Source of the DNA: Lepidostoma basale
Taxonomy: Eukaryota; Arthropoda; Insecta; Trichoptera; Lepidostomatidae
Reading direction: 5' to 3'
NCBI GenBank assembly: GCA_022606425.2
Contig: JAHDVF020000751.1
Span: 1,250,501-1,314,500, forward strand
DNA: 64,000 bases
The position numbers and the translations under genes are program-made. A model generated the notes under the pieces. That model was not told where the DNA came from, did no database searches, and saw only the letters and a program-made list of their open reading frames with translations. Every line of letters begins with the position of its first letter. Position 1 is the first letter of the stretch. Positions 50,487-60,785 of the stretch are shown in pieces.

Positions 50487-50698
50487 TGTGTTGTTCTTCT
50501 TATTGTTTCTAATTATTTATTTGGTCTTTATTTTTTAATTATCTGGTGTTTTTTGTGTTTTTGTCTATTTTTAAATTTCTTTATTGTATTTACTGTTTAA
50601 AATAACTATTTTTTTACCTACCTGTATAGTCATAAGCGCCTTGGTTTAATACTGTAATGTTTATGATTTAAAATAAATTGAATTGAATTGAATTGAAT
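49176..50698 (+). mobile_element. CR1/Jockey-like LINE, 5'-truncated, intact RT
   Basis: The insertion starts within the first RT motif and extends through a 210-base 3' untranslated region (AATAAA-like signals near 50670) to a (TTGAA)n tail. It is the most complete retrotransposon of the window. The endonuclease and ORF1 are missing through 5' truncation. Nearly identical 3' coding sequence at 12996 shows recent activity of the family. Confidence 0.93.
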
Positions 50699-50954
50699 TG
50701 TAGACAAATATTGGATTTTACCCATTGCGGGTAAATCATTTTTAAGGATAAATTGTATCTCAATAGAGACGAAGATGTAAATTGTTTTCTGGGAACAGAA
50801 TATGTTGGTCGAGGCGCTTACAGAACTTATGACCTGTCATTGGTTGGGTTAAGCGATCGCTTTATGTTAACAACATTCCCCATTCCGCCCTTCTTACGGC
50901 CACCACGTCTGATAAATTTTTGGAAAATGTATATATGCTATATAGCCATCTTAC

Positions 50955-51025
50955 TAACCACCACGCCGTCTCCTCGGAGAGGTATGCAGAAATAATGGAC
51001 TGCTACACTCTTCTTTCCTGACATT
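50955..51025 (-). mobile_element. TTAG-LINE 3' remnant
   Basis: ACTAACCACCACGCCG, the hairpin (loop TCCG) and the complement of CQERRV.QSI are present. It is cut by the mariner end at 51028. Confidence 0.8.
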
Positions 51026-51073
51026 TATAAAGGGTTTTTCATTAAGAGCGCTAGAACTTTAAAATGAAATAAA

Positions 51074-51615
51074 ACAACCTGTCTAAGTCATATTCGATTG
51101 GGCCGAGATAACCGAACCACAGAGCTCAAGAGAAGAATTGGACTAAGCTGGGCAGCTTTCGGAAACATGGGTCACATCCTTAAAAACCGGAAAATAACGA
51201 TCAACCTGAAACGAAAAGTCTATGAAGCCTGTGTTCTGCCAGTTGGAACTTATGGTCTTGAAACTGTAATATTGTCCAAACAAAGTGCCGAGAAACTACG
51301 ATTGACCCAAAGAGCCATGGAAAGAGCCATGTTAAGAATAAGCCTAAGAGACAGAGTCAGAACCGTTACGGTGAGAGAAAAAACAAAGGTCATCATCTAC
51401 AGGGTGGCGACTCTAAAATGGCAATGGGCGACATGGTGACCGTGGACGGCAAAGAGAAGTACAGGGCGACTGCAACTACGGTGGAAGGATGATCTGAACA
51501 GACATGTCGGAATAACCTGGATACAGTATGCACAAGACAAAGTGACATGGAAGCGAATGGAGGAGGCCTTTGTCCAGGAGTGGACGGGAATAGGCTGAGG
51601 AAAAAGAAGAAGTGA
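51074..51615 (+). mobile_element. RTE-e01-like LINE 3' end, longest copy
   Basis: The frame reads RTTELKRRIGLSWAAFGNMG, LKRKVYEACVLPVGTYGLET, KLRLTQRAMERAMLRISLR and TLKWQWATW, then a frameshift. The remaining GRPQLRW- and MEEAFVQEWTGIG-type end precedes a GAAAAAGAAGAAG tail. It contains the (R)RIG.(G/S)WAAFG linker missing from other copies. Confidence 0.9.
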
Positions 51616-51770
51616 TATTACCTTTTTTTTAATCTTGCTTTGACGTACTTCATCAACCACCGATACGGTTGTCTCAAATTTATGCATTAATTGTACGTTG
51701 ACAAAATATTTGGCGAACAGAACACTGATTTTGATAATAAATTTTAACAATTTCAGTTCTATTGTAGAAT

Positions 51771-52505
51771 CTTCTTCTTCTTGTTCTTCTGATTGTAGAT
51801 CTTGCGATCTGTTTATGCAGGATATCAACTTTCTTCCTGTGATGAAGACGACCAGCCTTCTCTCCATCTATTTGGTGGTCTGTCCTGATGGTCGACGGCC
51901 CTCTGGAGTCTCGTGCAACACGAAATTAGGAATTCTTGCTGGATCTATTCTCCTGATGTGGTCCCTCCAGAATCGTCTTCTCTGCCTACTCCATCTCACT
52001 ATGTCTTCAATTATGCAGGATTCGCGAATTACTTCATTGGGTATCTTATCTCTAAGGGTTCTCCCCACAATAGGTCGCAATGTTATCATTTCTTCAGACT
52101 TATCAGGGACTTATCAACCTGCCTCTGGTGATGCCGGTGGGGAGAGCAATCAAACTACTGAACATGATCGCTTCGAAAAACGATGTCTTTCATATTCGTG
52201 AAAGTACATTCAGAAGACAAATACTCTTGACTTTGGAGAGTATCTTGTATTCCTAATGTCGAACCATCTCTCATGCGTTCCTGGTATTATATATTTATTA
52301 TGTTTTACCTGTTCTCAATAGATGCCTTAATCTATAAAAAATGTTTGTAATGTCTTTTGAGAAAATAAACTGATTTTATTTGATTTGATTTGATCATTTC
52401 TGCTAATTTTATAAGATGTTTGGTTCTGACAGGGTCTGCTCTTGCTTCGATTCCATATGTCATTATGGGCCTGATGCATGTTTTATAAATTCTAACTTTG
52501 CAGAA
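51771..52505 (-). mobile_element. GAA-LINE 3' end, interrupted, with target duplication
   Basis: The tail (CTTCTTCTTCTTG on the plus strand) and hairpin AGATC-GCAA-GATCT (51797-51810) precede the minus-strand frame MITLRPIVGRTLRDKI, IEDIVRWSRQRRRFWRDHIR, RRPSGQTTK. GTAGAAT is repeated at 51764 and near 52519. A CR1/Jockey-like piece sits inside at 52094. Confidence 0.85.
52094..52392 (+). mobile_element. CR1/Jockey-like LINE 3' end with 9-bp duplication
   Basis: ATCATTTCT at 52085-52093 and 52393-52401 flanks a 299-bp copy: NLPLVMPVGRAIKLLNMI, DVFHIRESTFRRQILLTL, stop, a short 3' untranslated region and a TTTGA repeat tail. It is the same subfamily as the minus-strand copy at 19915. Confidence 0.93.
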
Positions 52506-52628
52506 TGTCAAGCCTATCGTAGAATGTCAAGGCTAAATAAGTATTCCTGACAAATTTAACATCTATCGCTTTGCTAAAATGGCGGCTATACGCTGTCAAA
52601 GTTCAAGCGTTCTTATTGAAAAACCCTT

Positions 52629-53055
52629 TGACCACCAGGATGCACCATCTGCAGCAAAGCCACGGCGACCATTATGGCCGAAATTATATTCCATACATAA
52701 TGACATTGAATGCCCTTTAACATTTATAATTATAGAAATATCACATACACAGGTTGTTTGATTTCTTTTAAAAGTTCGAGCGCTTCAGCAGGGTCAAAGA
52801 GTTTCTTTGAAGGTTGAATCTCTGTTAATAATCACGGATCCAGGATTTCCTTTACGATCCAACGCCTCTTCGTTTCCAGCAGAATTTGAAATGTCATATC
52901 TCATAATACGATATACGCTTTGAACTTACTTTTTTCTATTGAGATTAATAGACAAAGTTTTCCCTGCTATTCTTAACACTTCCGTTAACATAGTCCAAAA
53001 TACAATTACGTTTTTTAATACATTATCATTATTTAATTTTGAAAAACCTTTCAAT
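52629..53055. other. Unassigned, with a mariner-end-like scrap
   Basis: AAAAGTTCGAGCGCTTC at 52774 matches the inner terminal repeat of the mariner at 5694. Otherwise no feature is recognised. Confidence 0.4.
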
Positions 53056-53059
53056 CAAA

Positions 53060-53296
53060 CATTAGTCGTTCAGAGTTGGACATAAGTTTCCTTTACAGAC
53101 TTCCACAACTCTCTATTCCTTGCCACTCTGTGCCATTGACATCCTGCCACTCTTTTGATGTCATCAGACCATCTTGCTTGTGGTCTGCCCGGGTTTCCAT
53201 GGCTGGTTCTTGGTCTCGGTTGCCACTTTTTGCAAGCTACATCAGTAACTTTGGTCCTTTCTCTGATCCTCTCCATTTCCCGCTGGGTCACTCGGA
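53060..53296 (-). mobile_element. RTE-e01-like LINE 3' end
   Basis: The minus strand encodes LRVTQREMERIRERTKVTDV, GNPGRPQARWSDDIKRVAG, RNRELWKSVKETYVQL and a stop. A deletion removes the SLRDRIRN and LKW.WAGH segment. It is closer to the copy at 28092 than to 20743. Confidence 0.85.
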
Positions 53297-53299
53297 GTT

Positions 53300-53690
53300 T
53301 CAGTAGAATTTATCTTCTTCACCTTCTTCTTCCTTGTTGTAGACCTATGTGGTCTGTACTCCAGAGGGTTGCTTCTTCTGTAAGGTGGATTCCCAGCTGT
53401 CCTAGCATCTTTAAGGAGGTCTTTCACGAGTCCCGAAAAGGCTGATTATGTAGTGCAATACAGGGGAGTCTGGTAGTGTCCATTCTTTGGACATGATCGT
53501 ACCAGTCCCTCCTTCGCCGTCTACTCCATCTTATTATATCCTCAACCTCGCATATATCTCTGATTCTGGTGTTCCTCACGCTGTCTCTCAGCGTCTTGCC
53601 TGCTGTCGTTTTCAGTGTTTTCATCTCAGTAGTCCTCATTACTTGTTTGATCATGAATCCTCGTTTCTTTGTATCTCATATAGCGCCCAA
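53300..53690 (-). mobile_element. GAA-LINE 3' end
   Basis: The minus strand encodes MKTLKTTAGKTLRDSVRN, EVEDIIRWSRRRRRDWYDHV, RMDTTRLPCIALHNQPFRDS, then in the next frame KDLLKDARTAGNPPYRRSN. The hairpin AGACC-ACATA-GGTCT (53341-53355) and a GAAGAAGAAGGTGAAGAAG tail follow. Closest relative: 12759. Confidence 0.87.
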
Positions 53691-54295
53691 AGTATTCAAA
53701 TGCCAACATACCAAAAAACATGTTTGTATAAATGAATTCTTTGGTATTTTTATAGTGCATCATTTAATTGTATTTGCAATTGAAATCCAATGTGACCGCA
53801 GTTACTGGGTACATAAAATTCATTTGTTCGCCCGAACAATATGAGTAATACTCGATAATGTACAGGGGGTCACTAAACTTCGTTACTCTTGCGTCACACG
53901 TGGTACCCCACGTGCACAGGTGTGCGCGGGACCCTGTACACACGTGCTAACAGGGCGTATATTATATTCTCGCTCCTTTGTGACCCAAATAACGTAAGAA
54001 AAGGGATTACATATCGAAGGTTTTGTGACCACGGAAATCATTATTTTTATTATTCTACAATACTTAGATTAAAGCGATAAAAAATGTTTTATATGTGCTA
54101 TTAAGATTCGTTTCAAATACAATTTATTACGTATACATTATGGTGTATTCCAAAAATTTTACTTTGACTTTATATTTTATAGGAAATAAAATAATTATAT
54201 TTCATAGGAAATTACACATAAATAGCAGCTTGACATTAAAAGGTTGACATGCAACTGGAAAATGATAACGTCATGGAATATTTAAAATGTGATTT
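53691..54295. other. No recognised element; CACGTG-rich spot
   Basis: A GC-rich spot at 53875-53960 has several ACGTG motifs (CCCACGTGCACAGGTGTGCG). It could be regulatory, but no gene is visible. The remainder is AT-rich. Confidence 0.35.
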
Positions 54296-54296
54296 A

Positions 54297-54617
54297 CTTA
54301 CTAACTAACTAATTAACCATTACGAGGGTTTTCCAGAGGGGTAGGCAAGGAGGATGGACTACCATAGACCGCTCTGCTGTCCTGGTATGTCTCCTCTAAA
54401 GCTACATTCATACATCTTAAAATGCACGCTCGTCTATTACTGAAGAAAGACATTGTATGACCAAATTAATCATTAATGAAAGACGGTCATGTTTGAAGTC
54501 GGGTGTATGAATGTAGAAGATTCGCGAAGGTTGTGTCAGGATAGAACGGTGTGGAGGTCTGTTCTCTCCGCCTACCTCTCCAGCGAAGTGCGTGATGGTT
54601 AGTTATTTAGGTAAAGA
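54297..54617. mobile_element. Two TTAG-LINE ends, tails outward
   Basis: 54297-54447 is minus strand (tail, damaged hairpin, C/S-like body). 54448-54617 is plus strand (INQ..KDGHV, CMNVEDSRRLCQDRTVWRSV, hairpin mutated to TCCA, GTGATGGTTAG). They meet head to head. Confidence 0.78.
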
Positions 54618-54645
54618 ATATTGACCTTTTTCTTCAGATTTAAGC

Positions 54646-54792
54646 AACAACAACAACAAACCATCACGCCGTTTTCCCGCAGGGGAAGGCAGAGAGAATG
54701 AACCGCCACACTACTCTATCCTGACATACCTCTCTAGCTTCCTACACATTCATACAGCGAGTCATACACGCACGTCGATTCTTCCGACTCAG
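54646..54792 (-). mobile_element. TTAG-LINE 3' end, subfamily B
   Basis: (CAA)n tail complement, hairpin loop TGCG, then AYPCGKTA-, CQDRVVWRF- and RRACMTRCM-encoding minus-strand sequence. Confidence 0.87.
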
Positions 54793-55189
54793 ATTATAAA
54801 AAATAAAAAAATTAATTGAAATGAAATAGTCTATAACTGTGTAGATCAGACATAATACTTCACAAATCTTGCCTTGATGCCAAGATGAAAACATTCAAAT
54901 GTTATTTTGATAATGCTCTAATAATGCGAAACTATTTTAAATGAAATACTGAATTAAAAACCATTTGAAACCGTGAACGTGAGATTATTTTATTTAGATA
55001 AAATTTTGAATTATAATTATTAAACGAATTAAATTAATTTAAATTATAATTTCCTAAGATAACGATTATAATTAAAAATGATATGGTAATTTTAACAATG
55101 AAATATAGAATGTAGGTCAAATATTTTTTTACCGTACATTATTAATTTTAAAACGATATAAACATGCACATTACTAGAATAAAACAACA
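54793..55189. other. AT-rich, no gene
   Basis: A GATAATGCTCTAATAATGCG scrap at about 54907 resembles a P1 core. Confidence 0.35.
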
Positions 55190-55308
55190 CCTTAAGTATG
55201 GAAGTGAAGCATGGAACTGACAAAAAAGGATGAAAGTAACATATTGTAGAATAAATGGAGTAGAAATGAAATCTCTTAGACGAATATATGATAAATCTGT
55301 CTATAAAC
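55190..55308 (+). mobile_element. TTAG-LINE fragment
   Basis: YGSEAWN.QKRMK, INGVEMKSLRRIYDKSVY, with indels. No end is present. Confidence 0.75.
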
Positions 55309-56032
55309 TAAATAACTAACTAACTATCACGAATAAGGAGGTTCTTCAAAGAATCGAAGGAAGAAGGCACCTGCTCAGGACCTTGTCAGGAACCAATCCC
55401 AGGATTGAAACTTTCTAACTAACTATCACGCCGTTTCCCGGAGGTGTAGGCATAAATAATGGACTGCCACATTTTTCTTTCTTGACATGTTTCTATCGCT
55501 TCCTCAACATTCCTACATCGCGTCATGCACGCACGTCAATTTCTCCGACTCCTCGCGTGGCCTACATCCAATAATTTATATATTGAATTTATTTATTATA
55601 CATTTTATATTTATACCTGAACATTTTTTTAAATATTTTGTGGATAATAAACAAAGTTATTTTCAATTTCCTAAGTGTTATTATGGAATTCAATTAAGCT
55701 TTCAATAAGTTGAATAATTTATTTATTTGATCGTCCCACGTTTTCCCGGGTCTTCCTATATTACTAGTTCCATTTAAATCGTTAACATATAATTTTTTTA
55801 CCATTCTTTCTTTCCATGTGTCCAAACCATCTTAATGTTCCTTTCATTATTTGGTCATAACACATTCATTCGCACTGTATTCACTTCTTATATAATATAT
55901 CAATTCCACACTTTATCATACACAGATTTTTACACATTCGTCTAAGAGATCTCATTTCTACCGCATTTATTCTTCCTTTAACCCTCTTTTGCCAGTTCCG
56001 TGATAAGGGTCGGAGCAAGAACACCATTGTAT
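55309..56032 (-). mobile_element. TTAG-LINE 3' end, subfamily A, interrupted
   Basis: A short tail scrap (CTAACTAACTATCACG at 55317) is followed by about 75 bp of other sequence. Then comes a full minus-strand copy from 55410: hairpin loop TCCG, the body, and back to NGVLAPTLI. Repeat T is inserted at 55580. Many indels. Confidence 0.85.
55580..55713 (+). repeat. Repeat T inserted in a LINE, 9-bp duplication
   Basis: ATAATTTAT at 55571-55579 and 55714-55722 flanks 134 bp that share GTGGATAATAAACAAAGTTA and TTTCAATTTCCTAAGTGTTA with 12065. The AT-rich duplication weakens the evidence. Confidence 0.6.
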
Positions 56033-56106
56033 GTGTAGATGATCAAATGCAAATATATTGTAGTAAAAGTGAATACAGTGCGAATTGAAGTGTTATGAAT
56101 AATCGA

Positions 56107-56275
56107 CGACCTTCGAGACAGAAGGGCAAGAGTTGTGACTGCAACACCGAAGGTCCCGTTCCAGGTGATGGCAGTGTGATTGTCACACTGTCTTTGGTCT
56201 GGTGTAGAATTCCCGTGACAATAAATAATGGCCATAGATAAGCTACCTATCACATGTCATGAGAATCAATATAAT
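56107..56275 (+). repeat. tRNA-derived SINE, damaged head
   Basis: GACCTTCGAGACAGAAGGGC, then box B reduced to CCGTTCCAGG, and the body GCAGTGTGATTGTCACACTG to CACATGTCATGAGAATC are present. Confidence 0.85.
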
Positions 56276-56340
56276 AGTTTTAAAAAAAGTTGGTTTGGAT
56301 ACAGGGACACATTATTAAATTGAAAAAATAAGACATTTGA

Positions 56341-56415
56341 TAAAAGATCAATCTGTCAATGTCAGCAAGCTGGCAAAACCTGTCGCTGTCGAAATAAAGA
56401 CAAAATTGGAAGTAG
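56341..56415. repeat. P4 half palindrome
   Basis: CAATGTCAGCAAGCTGGC and AAAACCTGTCGCTGTCG, then AAATAAAGACAAAATTGGAAG, as at 58563. Confidence 0.65.
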
Positions 56416-56585
56416 TTTATACGAATGAAAACGTCTGATTTTTAGAAGTTTTATTATATTTTATGGAAATGACATGTTTCGCCTTACTAAGGCATCATCA
56501 AATTAAAATAATATTAGTAAGGCGAAACATGCCATTCCTATAAAATATAATAAAACTTCTAAAAATCAGAAGTTTTCTTCTTATT
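56416..56585. repeat. P1 palindrome
   Basis: The arms are nearly complete: ACGAATGAAAACGTCTG, TTTTTAGAAGTTTTATTATA and GACATGTTTCGCCTTACT are mirrored after 56515. The right outer end merges into a TTAG-LINE. Confidence 0.88.
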
Positions 56586-56586
56586 C

Positions 56587-56876
56587 TTTGGACACACGGA
56601 AAGAAGGAATAAAGAAATAATGGTAAAAAAATATATGTTAACGATGTAAATGGAACTAGAAATAGAAGAAGACCGAGGAAAACGTGGCACGATAAAATAA
56701 ATCAAATTTATAATGTCGGCCACTTGAGGAGTCAGAGAAATCGACGCGCGTGCATGACACGATGTATGAATGTCGAGGAAGCGAGAGAAATATGTCAGGA
56801 AAGAAAAGTGTGGCAGTCCATTTTTTGTCTACTCCTTCAGGGATACGGCGTGATGGTTAGTTAGTAAGTTAGTTAT
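56587..56876 (+). mobile_element. TTAG-LINE 3' end, subfamily A
   Basis: VNDVNGTRNRRRPRKTWHDK, GHLRSQRNRRACMTRCMNVE, WQSIFCLLLQGYGV (the hairpin region is damaged, with loop TTCA) and a (TTAG)n tail. Confidence 0.9.
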
Positions 56877-57014
56877 TAATTTAAGTAAGGGCTGAGCGCA
56901 ACCCCAATCTTGAATCGGTCGATGAGGATCTCTGGGTGAAACTAATGTATCGTCAATCGTGAAATATTTATATGTGCAACATTTTTTTTTTAATATTATT
57001 ATTTTGTTAATGTA

Positions 57015-57208
57015 TACAACAGGTCGTTTGAACCTAATTACTGTATACAATTTATTTTTTTGCTATTATATTGATTCTCGTATTTATTGTCACGTGAATT
57101 CTACACCAGACCAAAGACAGTGTGACAATCACACTGCCATCGCCGGGAATCGAACCCGGAACCTTCGGTATGGAAGTCGGAGCCCTTACCACTCTGCCAC
57201 GAAGGTCG
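57015..57208 (-). repeat. tRNA-derived SINE, well preserved
   Basis: On the minus strand: CGTGGCAGAGTGGTAAGGGC (box A), GGTTCGATTCC (box B), GCGATGGCAGTGTGATTG, GTCTTTGGTCTGGTGTAG and the AGGTTCAAACGACCTG end. It can fold a tRNA-like head better than other copies. Confidence 0.9.
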
Positions 57209-57339
57209 TACTTTTATATACGTGCGTAAATTAATTGTACAACCGGGTTCTAGTTGTGAAATATTCAATTTATGGAGATGGTAAAGAGGAGTGGGCCTAG
57301 GTTTGAACCTTGTGGCACTCCTGAATTTACAAGAAAATA

Positions 57340-57475
57340 GAAATCGGCGCACGTGCATGACACGATGTATTAATGTTGAGGAAGCGAGAGAAATATGTCA
57401 GGAAAGAAAATTATGGCAGTCCGTTTTCCTGCCTACCCCTTCGGCGATGATTAGTTAGTTAGTTAGTTAGAATAT
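57340..57475 (+). mobile_element. TTAG-LINE 3' end, short
   Basis: RRTCMTRCINVEEAREICQE, CLPTPSA (frame-disrupted hairpin region, loop TTCG), and a long (TTAG)n tail following GCGATGA, with the GGCGTGATGG box lost. Confidence 0.87.
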
Positions 57476-58009
57476 GCGTGAGTTACTAAGGACTATAGAA
57501 CCGTCTGTCAAGCGCGAGATATAAGGCACATAACTCCTAGTATGGAATAGTGCGATAGTAACACTGTGTCATACCTGCTATGTCAGTGTAATAACATGAC
57601 ACTAGTGATAATTTTGACATAAGTGTTCTTCTGCATTGTGTATTATGATTCTAAATTTCTTCAACTGTGTTTCGTTAGCAGCACAAAAAAGAACATTTTA
57701 AATGTCGTTTCAGTCATTGTAATCTGGTAAATAAAATTCCAATACATTTATAAATAAACACATTCTTTAAATAATTTCAAAAGATTTAAACTCCGAAGTG
57801 GAATATTAAATTTGAATTTATTACAGTTGACATTCAGTTCAGGTTATCTGGGTTTGAATATATACGCATTCAGATTTTGTGAGAACGAAGAAAATACAGC
57901 TTCATCAAATCGAATATTATTTACAATTAGATATAGAAATATGATGACTAATCGATGGAAGTTCATTTTAAAAACCATTAAATAAAACAACGTTTTTTTA
58001 TTAACTTCT
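57476..58009. other. No recognisable feature
   Basis: No element ends or coding motifs are recognised. Confidence 0.35.
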
Positions 58010-58562
58010 CTACTTCTCCTTCAAGACATTTAGTTTGTTCCTGATTTCAGGCTGTCTTCTCTTGGGAAGTTGACTCCCAGTTATCTCTCCATCTCTTTGG
58101 CGGCTCTCTGGGGGGACAGTAGACAACAGGAATCTGATGCACCATAACGTGTTGGATTCTGGAAGGATCCATCTTCTGCACGTCTGCATTCCAGTATCTT
58201 GTCTGTCCCATCTTACGATATCTTCAACCTTGCAGATTTCGCGGATGGCATTTTCCTCACTCCATCTCACAGAGTCTTTCCTGGTGTTGTTCTCAGTGTC
58301 AACATCTCTGCCACCCGCCCTTTACCTTCGTTCTTGTGGTATCCATTTTGGTCTCAATGCTATATGTCAGTATAGGCCTTACGCAGGTTTTGTATATTCT
58401 GACTATACTGTCAGTTCTCATATACTTATTTTTCCATATGGTCTCCTTGAGACAATCTGATACCGCCAAAGCTTTGTTGACTTGTCCCATTATTTCGCTG
58501 ACACGATCATTTTGACTGAGCAGATCCATTCCCAGATTCTGTCATTTATGGATAACCTTCCA
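58010..58562 (-). mobile_element. GAA-LINE fragment with long linker
   Basis: Minus-strand frames encode DRVSEIMGQVNKALAVSDCL, TIWKNKYMRTDSIVRIYKTC and VRPILTYSIETKMDTTRTK, then RWSEENAIREICKVEDIVRW and RQPEIRNKLNVLKE. S.KIRIYKTCVRPILTY.IET is the segment after RT in RTE-like ORFs. The GAA tail is absent. Confidence 0.82.
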
Positions 58563-58650
58563 GGTCCGCTAGACTGGTCGATGCCAGCTAGCCTGGCGAA
58601 ACCTGTCGCTGTCGAAATAAAGATAATAAGTGGAAGCAATTAATAACAAA
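58563..58650. repeat. P4 half palindrome
   Basis: GACTGGTCGATGCCAGCTAG, CCTGGCGAAACCTGTCGC and AAATAAAGATAATAAGTGG match one arm of the element at 41570. Confidence 0.7.
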
Positions 58651-58664
58651 AAACCTCGGAAGGA

Positions 58665-58776
58665 AGAAACCTGAGGAAGCGAGAGAAATATGTCAGGACA
58701 GAACAGTGTGGCATTCCATTCTTTCTGCCTACCCCTCCGGGGAGACGGTGTGATGGTTAGTTAGTTAGTTGGTTAA
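58665..58776 (+). mobile_element. TTAG-LINE 3' end, subfamily S, short
   Basis: EEAREICQDRTVWHSILSAY, PSGETV, loop TCCG, and a (TTAG)n tail. Confidence 0.9.
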
Positions 58777-58965
58777 GATTCCAGTGATCACCATAATTAA
58801 CATACAGATAATAATTTCATTTTAACTATCAGGTGAGAACTTTTTGTTCTTGTTGTTGTTCGTGTATCACATTACTTACATTTTAGGACTGATTTATCTA
58901 GCTTAAAACAAATGTAATCAAAAATATTTATTGTTTCTACAAAAATGATTTATAACTCGACATTA
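58777..58965. other. No recognisable feature
   Basis: A short AT-rich stretch. Confidence 0.3.
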
Positions 58966-59146
58966 AATAATTAATACAAATGAAAACGCCTGTTTTCTAG
59001 AAGTTTTAATATGTTTTTTAGGAATGACATGTTTCGCCTTATGAGTATTATAAAATGTGCCATTTTATAATGTTTTAGAAAGGCGAAACATGTAATTCCC
59101 AAAAACTCTAATAAAACTTCTAAAAAACAGACGTTTTCAACCGCAT
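58966..59146. repeat. P1 palindrome
   Basis: ACAAATGAAAACGCCTG, TTTTCTAGAAGTTTTAATAT and ATGACATGTTTCGCC, with a short centre, are mirrored to AACTTCTAAAAAACAGACG. The right end abuts the MITE at 59147. Confidence 0.87.
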
Positions 59147-59474
59147 TAACCACCTTAGGTATTTGAACGTACGTGATACGTTCACTTTGACTGTACCATT
59201 CTGCACTATGTTGAATCACGTACGCGCTTGAAAAATATAATGTACCTAAAATTTACAAACTGTTAGGGATACGCGCGTGTGCCAACAACACTTGAGTACA
59301 AGCCTTCACAAATATATTAATTTTATTAGGGGCAGGCGAAGTGTGTGGTCAAGTCTTTGACATTTTGTAATTTAAAAAAATAAAATTAATATATAATTAA
59401 ATTTAATTAATTAAAAACCTGCTTTTTTGCACGTTTCTCGGAAAATTACCTGTAGGTAGGGTGGTTAATTAAGT
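59147..59474. mobile_element. piggyBac-like MITE, complete
   Basis: The inverted ends TTAACCACCTTAGGT and TTAACCACCCTACCT (complement of right) start at TTAA on both sides. The interior has CACGTACGCGC, GGGGCAGGCGAAGTGTG and ATTAATATATAATTAAAT. About 325 bp, no ORF. This is the reference copy for 18628 and 36309. Confidence 0.82.
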
Positions 59475-59554
59475 AATCAATAATGTTCACAAGATAGACG
59501 TATCTTATAATTAAATTTAGATTTTTTTTGTATATTTAATTTTTTAGAAAATGT

Positions 59555-60330
59555 CAGTAAGCTGTCTCTTGTATGCGGATGACGCTGTCCTACTTGCTGA
59601 CAACGAGCATGAACTACAAGTCCTGGTGAATTGTATGTATGAGGTATGCATGCGAAATGATCTGATGATGAATGTTAATAAGTCCAAGGTAATGATTTTT
59701 GAAAAGGAAGAAACCACGACAGTCTGCAACATTGGCGTGAATGGTGAAAATTTGGAGCAAGTAGTTGAGTTCGTGTATTTAGGTAGTATGTTTACAAGAG
59801 ATGGGCGAGTGGAGAGGGATATTGAAAGAAGGGTTGGGGCAGGCAACAAAGTGAATGGTGCACTTAAAGTTGTCATCGCAAACAAAACCTATCCAAAAAA
59901 GCTAGAATGGCAGTGCACAATGGTGTTCTTCTACCGACCCTTATGTATGGAAGCAAAGCATGGAACTGGCAAAGGAAGGATGAAAGTAGAATAAATGCAG
60001 TAGAAATGAGATCTCTTAGACGAATGTGTGGATATTCTGTGTATGATAGAGTGTCGAATGAAAATATAAGAAGTGAATGCGGTGCGAATGATGGTGTAAT
60101 GAACAAAATAATGATAGGATCATTAAGATGGTTTGGACATATGGGAAGAATGAATGAAGAAATAATGGTTAAAAAAATATTTGTTAATGATGTAAATGGA
60201 ACCAGAAATAGAGGAAGACCGGGGTAATGTGGCACGATCAAATAAATCAAATATTAATTGTTCGCCATGTGAGGAGTCAGAGAAATCGACACGCGTGCAT
60301 GACATGTTAGTACGTTAGTTAGTTAGTTTT
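59555..60330 (+). mobile_element. TTAG-LINE, subfamily A, longest continuous copy
   Basis: The frame starts at RT motif C (SCLLYADDAVLLAD) and continues VNKSKVMIFEKEET, VVEFVYLGSMFTRDGR and NKVNGALKVVIANK. A small deletion shifts the frame, then MAVHNGVLLPTLMYGSKAW to VNDVNGTRNRGRP is open (59907-60227). The GHVRSQ part follows. A deletion removes NVEE to AYPFG, and a short TTAG tail remains. Confidence 0.93.
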
Positions 60331-60469
60331 TTGATAATTTTCAGATAGATTTATCAGGCTTAAAATCAATGTAATTAAAAATTTGCAAAGAATAAAATTA
60401 TCTTAGAATCGAACGTAGATTATTATCCAATCGTTAGTTTTTATTGTAATTTTTAATATTTTATTTTGG

Positions 60470-60720
60470 AGCGTTTGATATTCGGGTGGGCGCGCCGCCT
60501 CAGTTTGGGAAGCGGCGGCGCAGCTAGGTCTGTAAGGCCGAAGCCAGTGGGCCGGTCACCGACCCGCCGGCCGGGCATTGACCCGACAATATTGGCGAGT
60601 ATACGAGTACGTACCGCATAACACACCGCGCCACAGCTCTGTTCTCCTGATCCCAGCGTTCTCCCGAGCGAGCGGTAAATCTGTTCAACTTCGTCTTGCC
60701 GCCAAATAAAAATACCGCTT
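60470..60720. other. GC-rich block adjoining a LINE end
   Basis: CpG-rich sequence (GGCGGCGCAGC, CCCGCCGGCCGGGC) runs to about 60660. The final part, GAGCGAGCGGTAAATCTGTT, recurs in the tandem array at 62219. A 103-codon minus-strand frame crosses both and has no domain. Confidence 0.4.
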
Positions 60721-60785
60721 CTTCTTCTTTTGATTGATCCTACGATCTGTGACACAGAAATCATCTCTCCATATGGTCCTTTTAA
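60721..60785 (-). mobile_element. GAA-LINE 3' terminal fragment
   Basis: On the minus strand, GATC-GTAG-GATC precedes an AAAGAAGAAGAAG tail. It is equivalent to units of the array at 62219. Confidence 0.6.

Larger units (their letters stand above)
49158..50945 (+). repeat. D element split by a LINE
   Basis: The left end TTTTGAATGTATACAA stops at 49175. The element continues at 50699 with TAGACAAATATTGGATTTTA, the body and TATATATGCTA at 50940. The LINE thus landed inside the D end. Confidence 0.85.
51028..52628 (-). mobile_element. Mariner-like element carrying nested LINEs
   Basis: The left end AAAGGGTTTTTCATTAAGAG and the right end TTCTTATTGAAAAACCC match the terminal repeats at 5694. Transposase remnants (LMHKFETTVSVVDEV on the minus strand, 51640-51770; complement of the N-terminal flank at 52500-52560) lie between two LINE insertions. 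The catalytic region is absent. Confidence 0.82.

Noticed and set aside
59873..60250. 125-codon minus-strand frame
   Set aside because: It is an antisense shadow of the TTAG-LINE at 59555.
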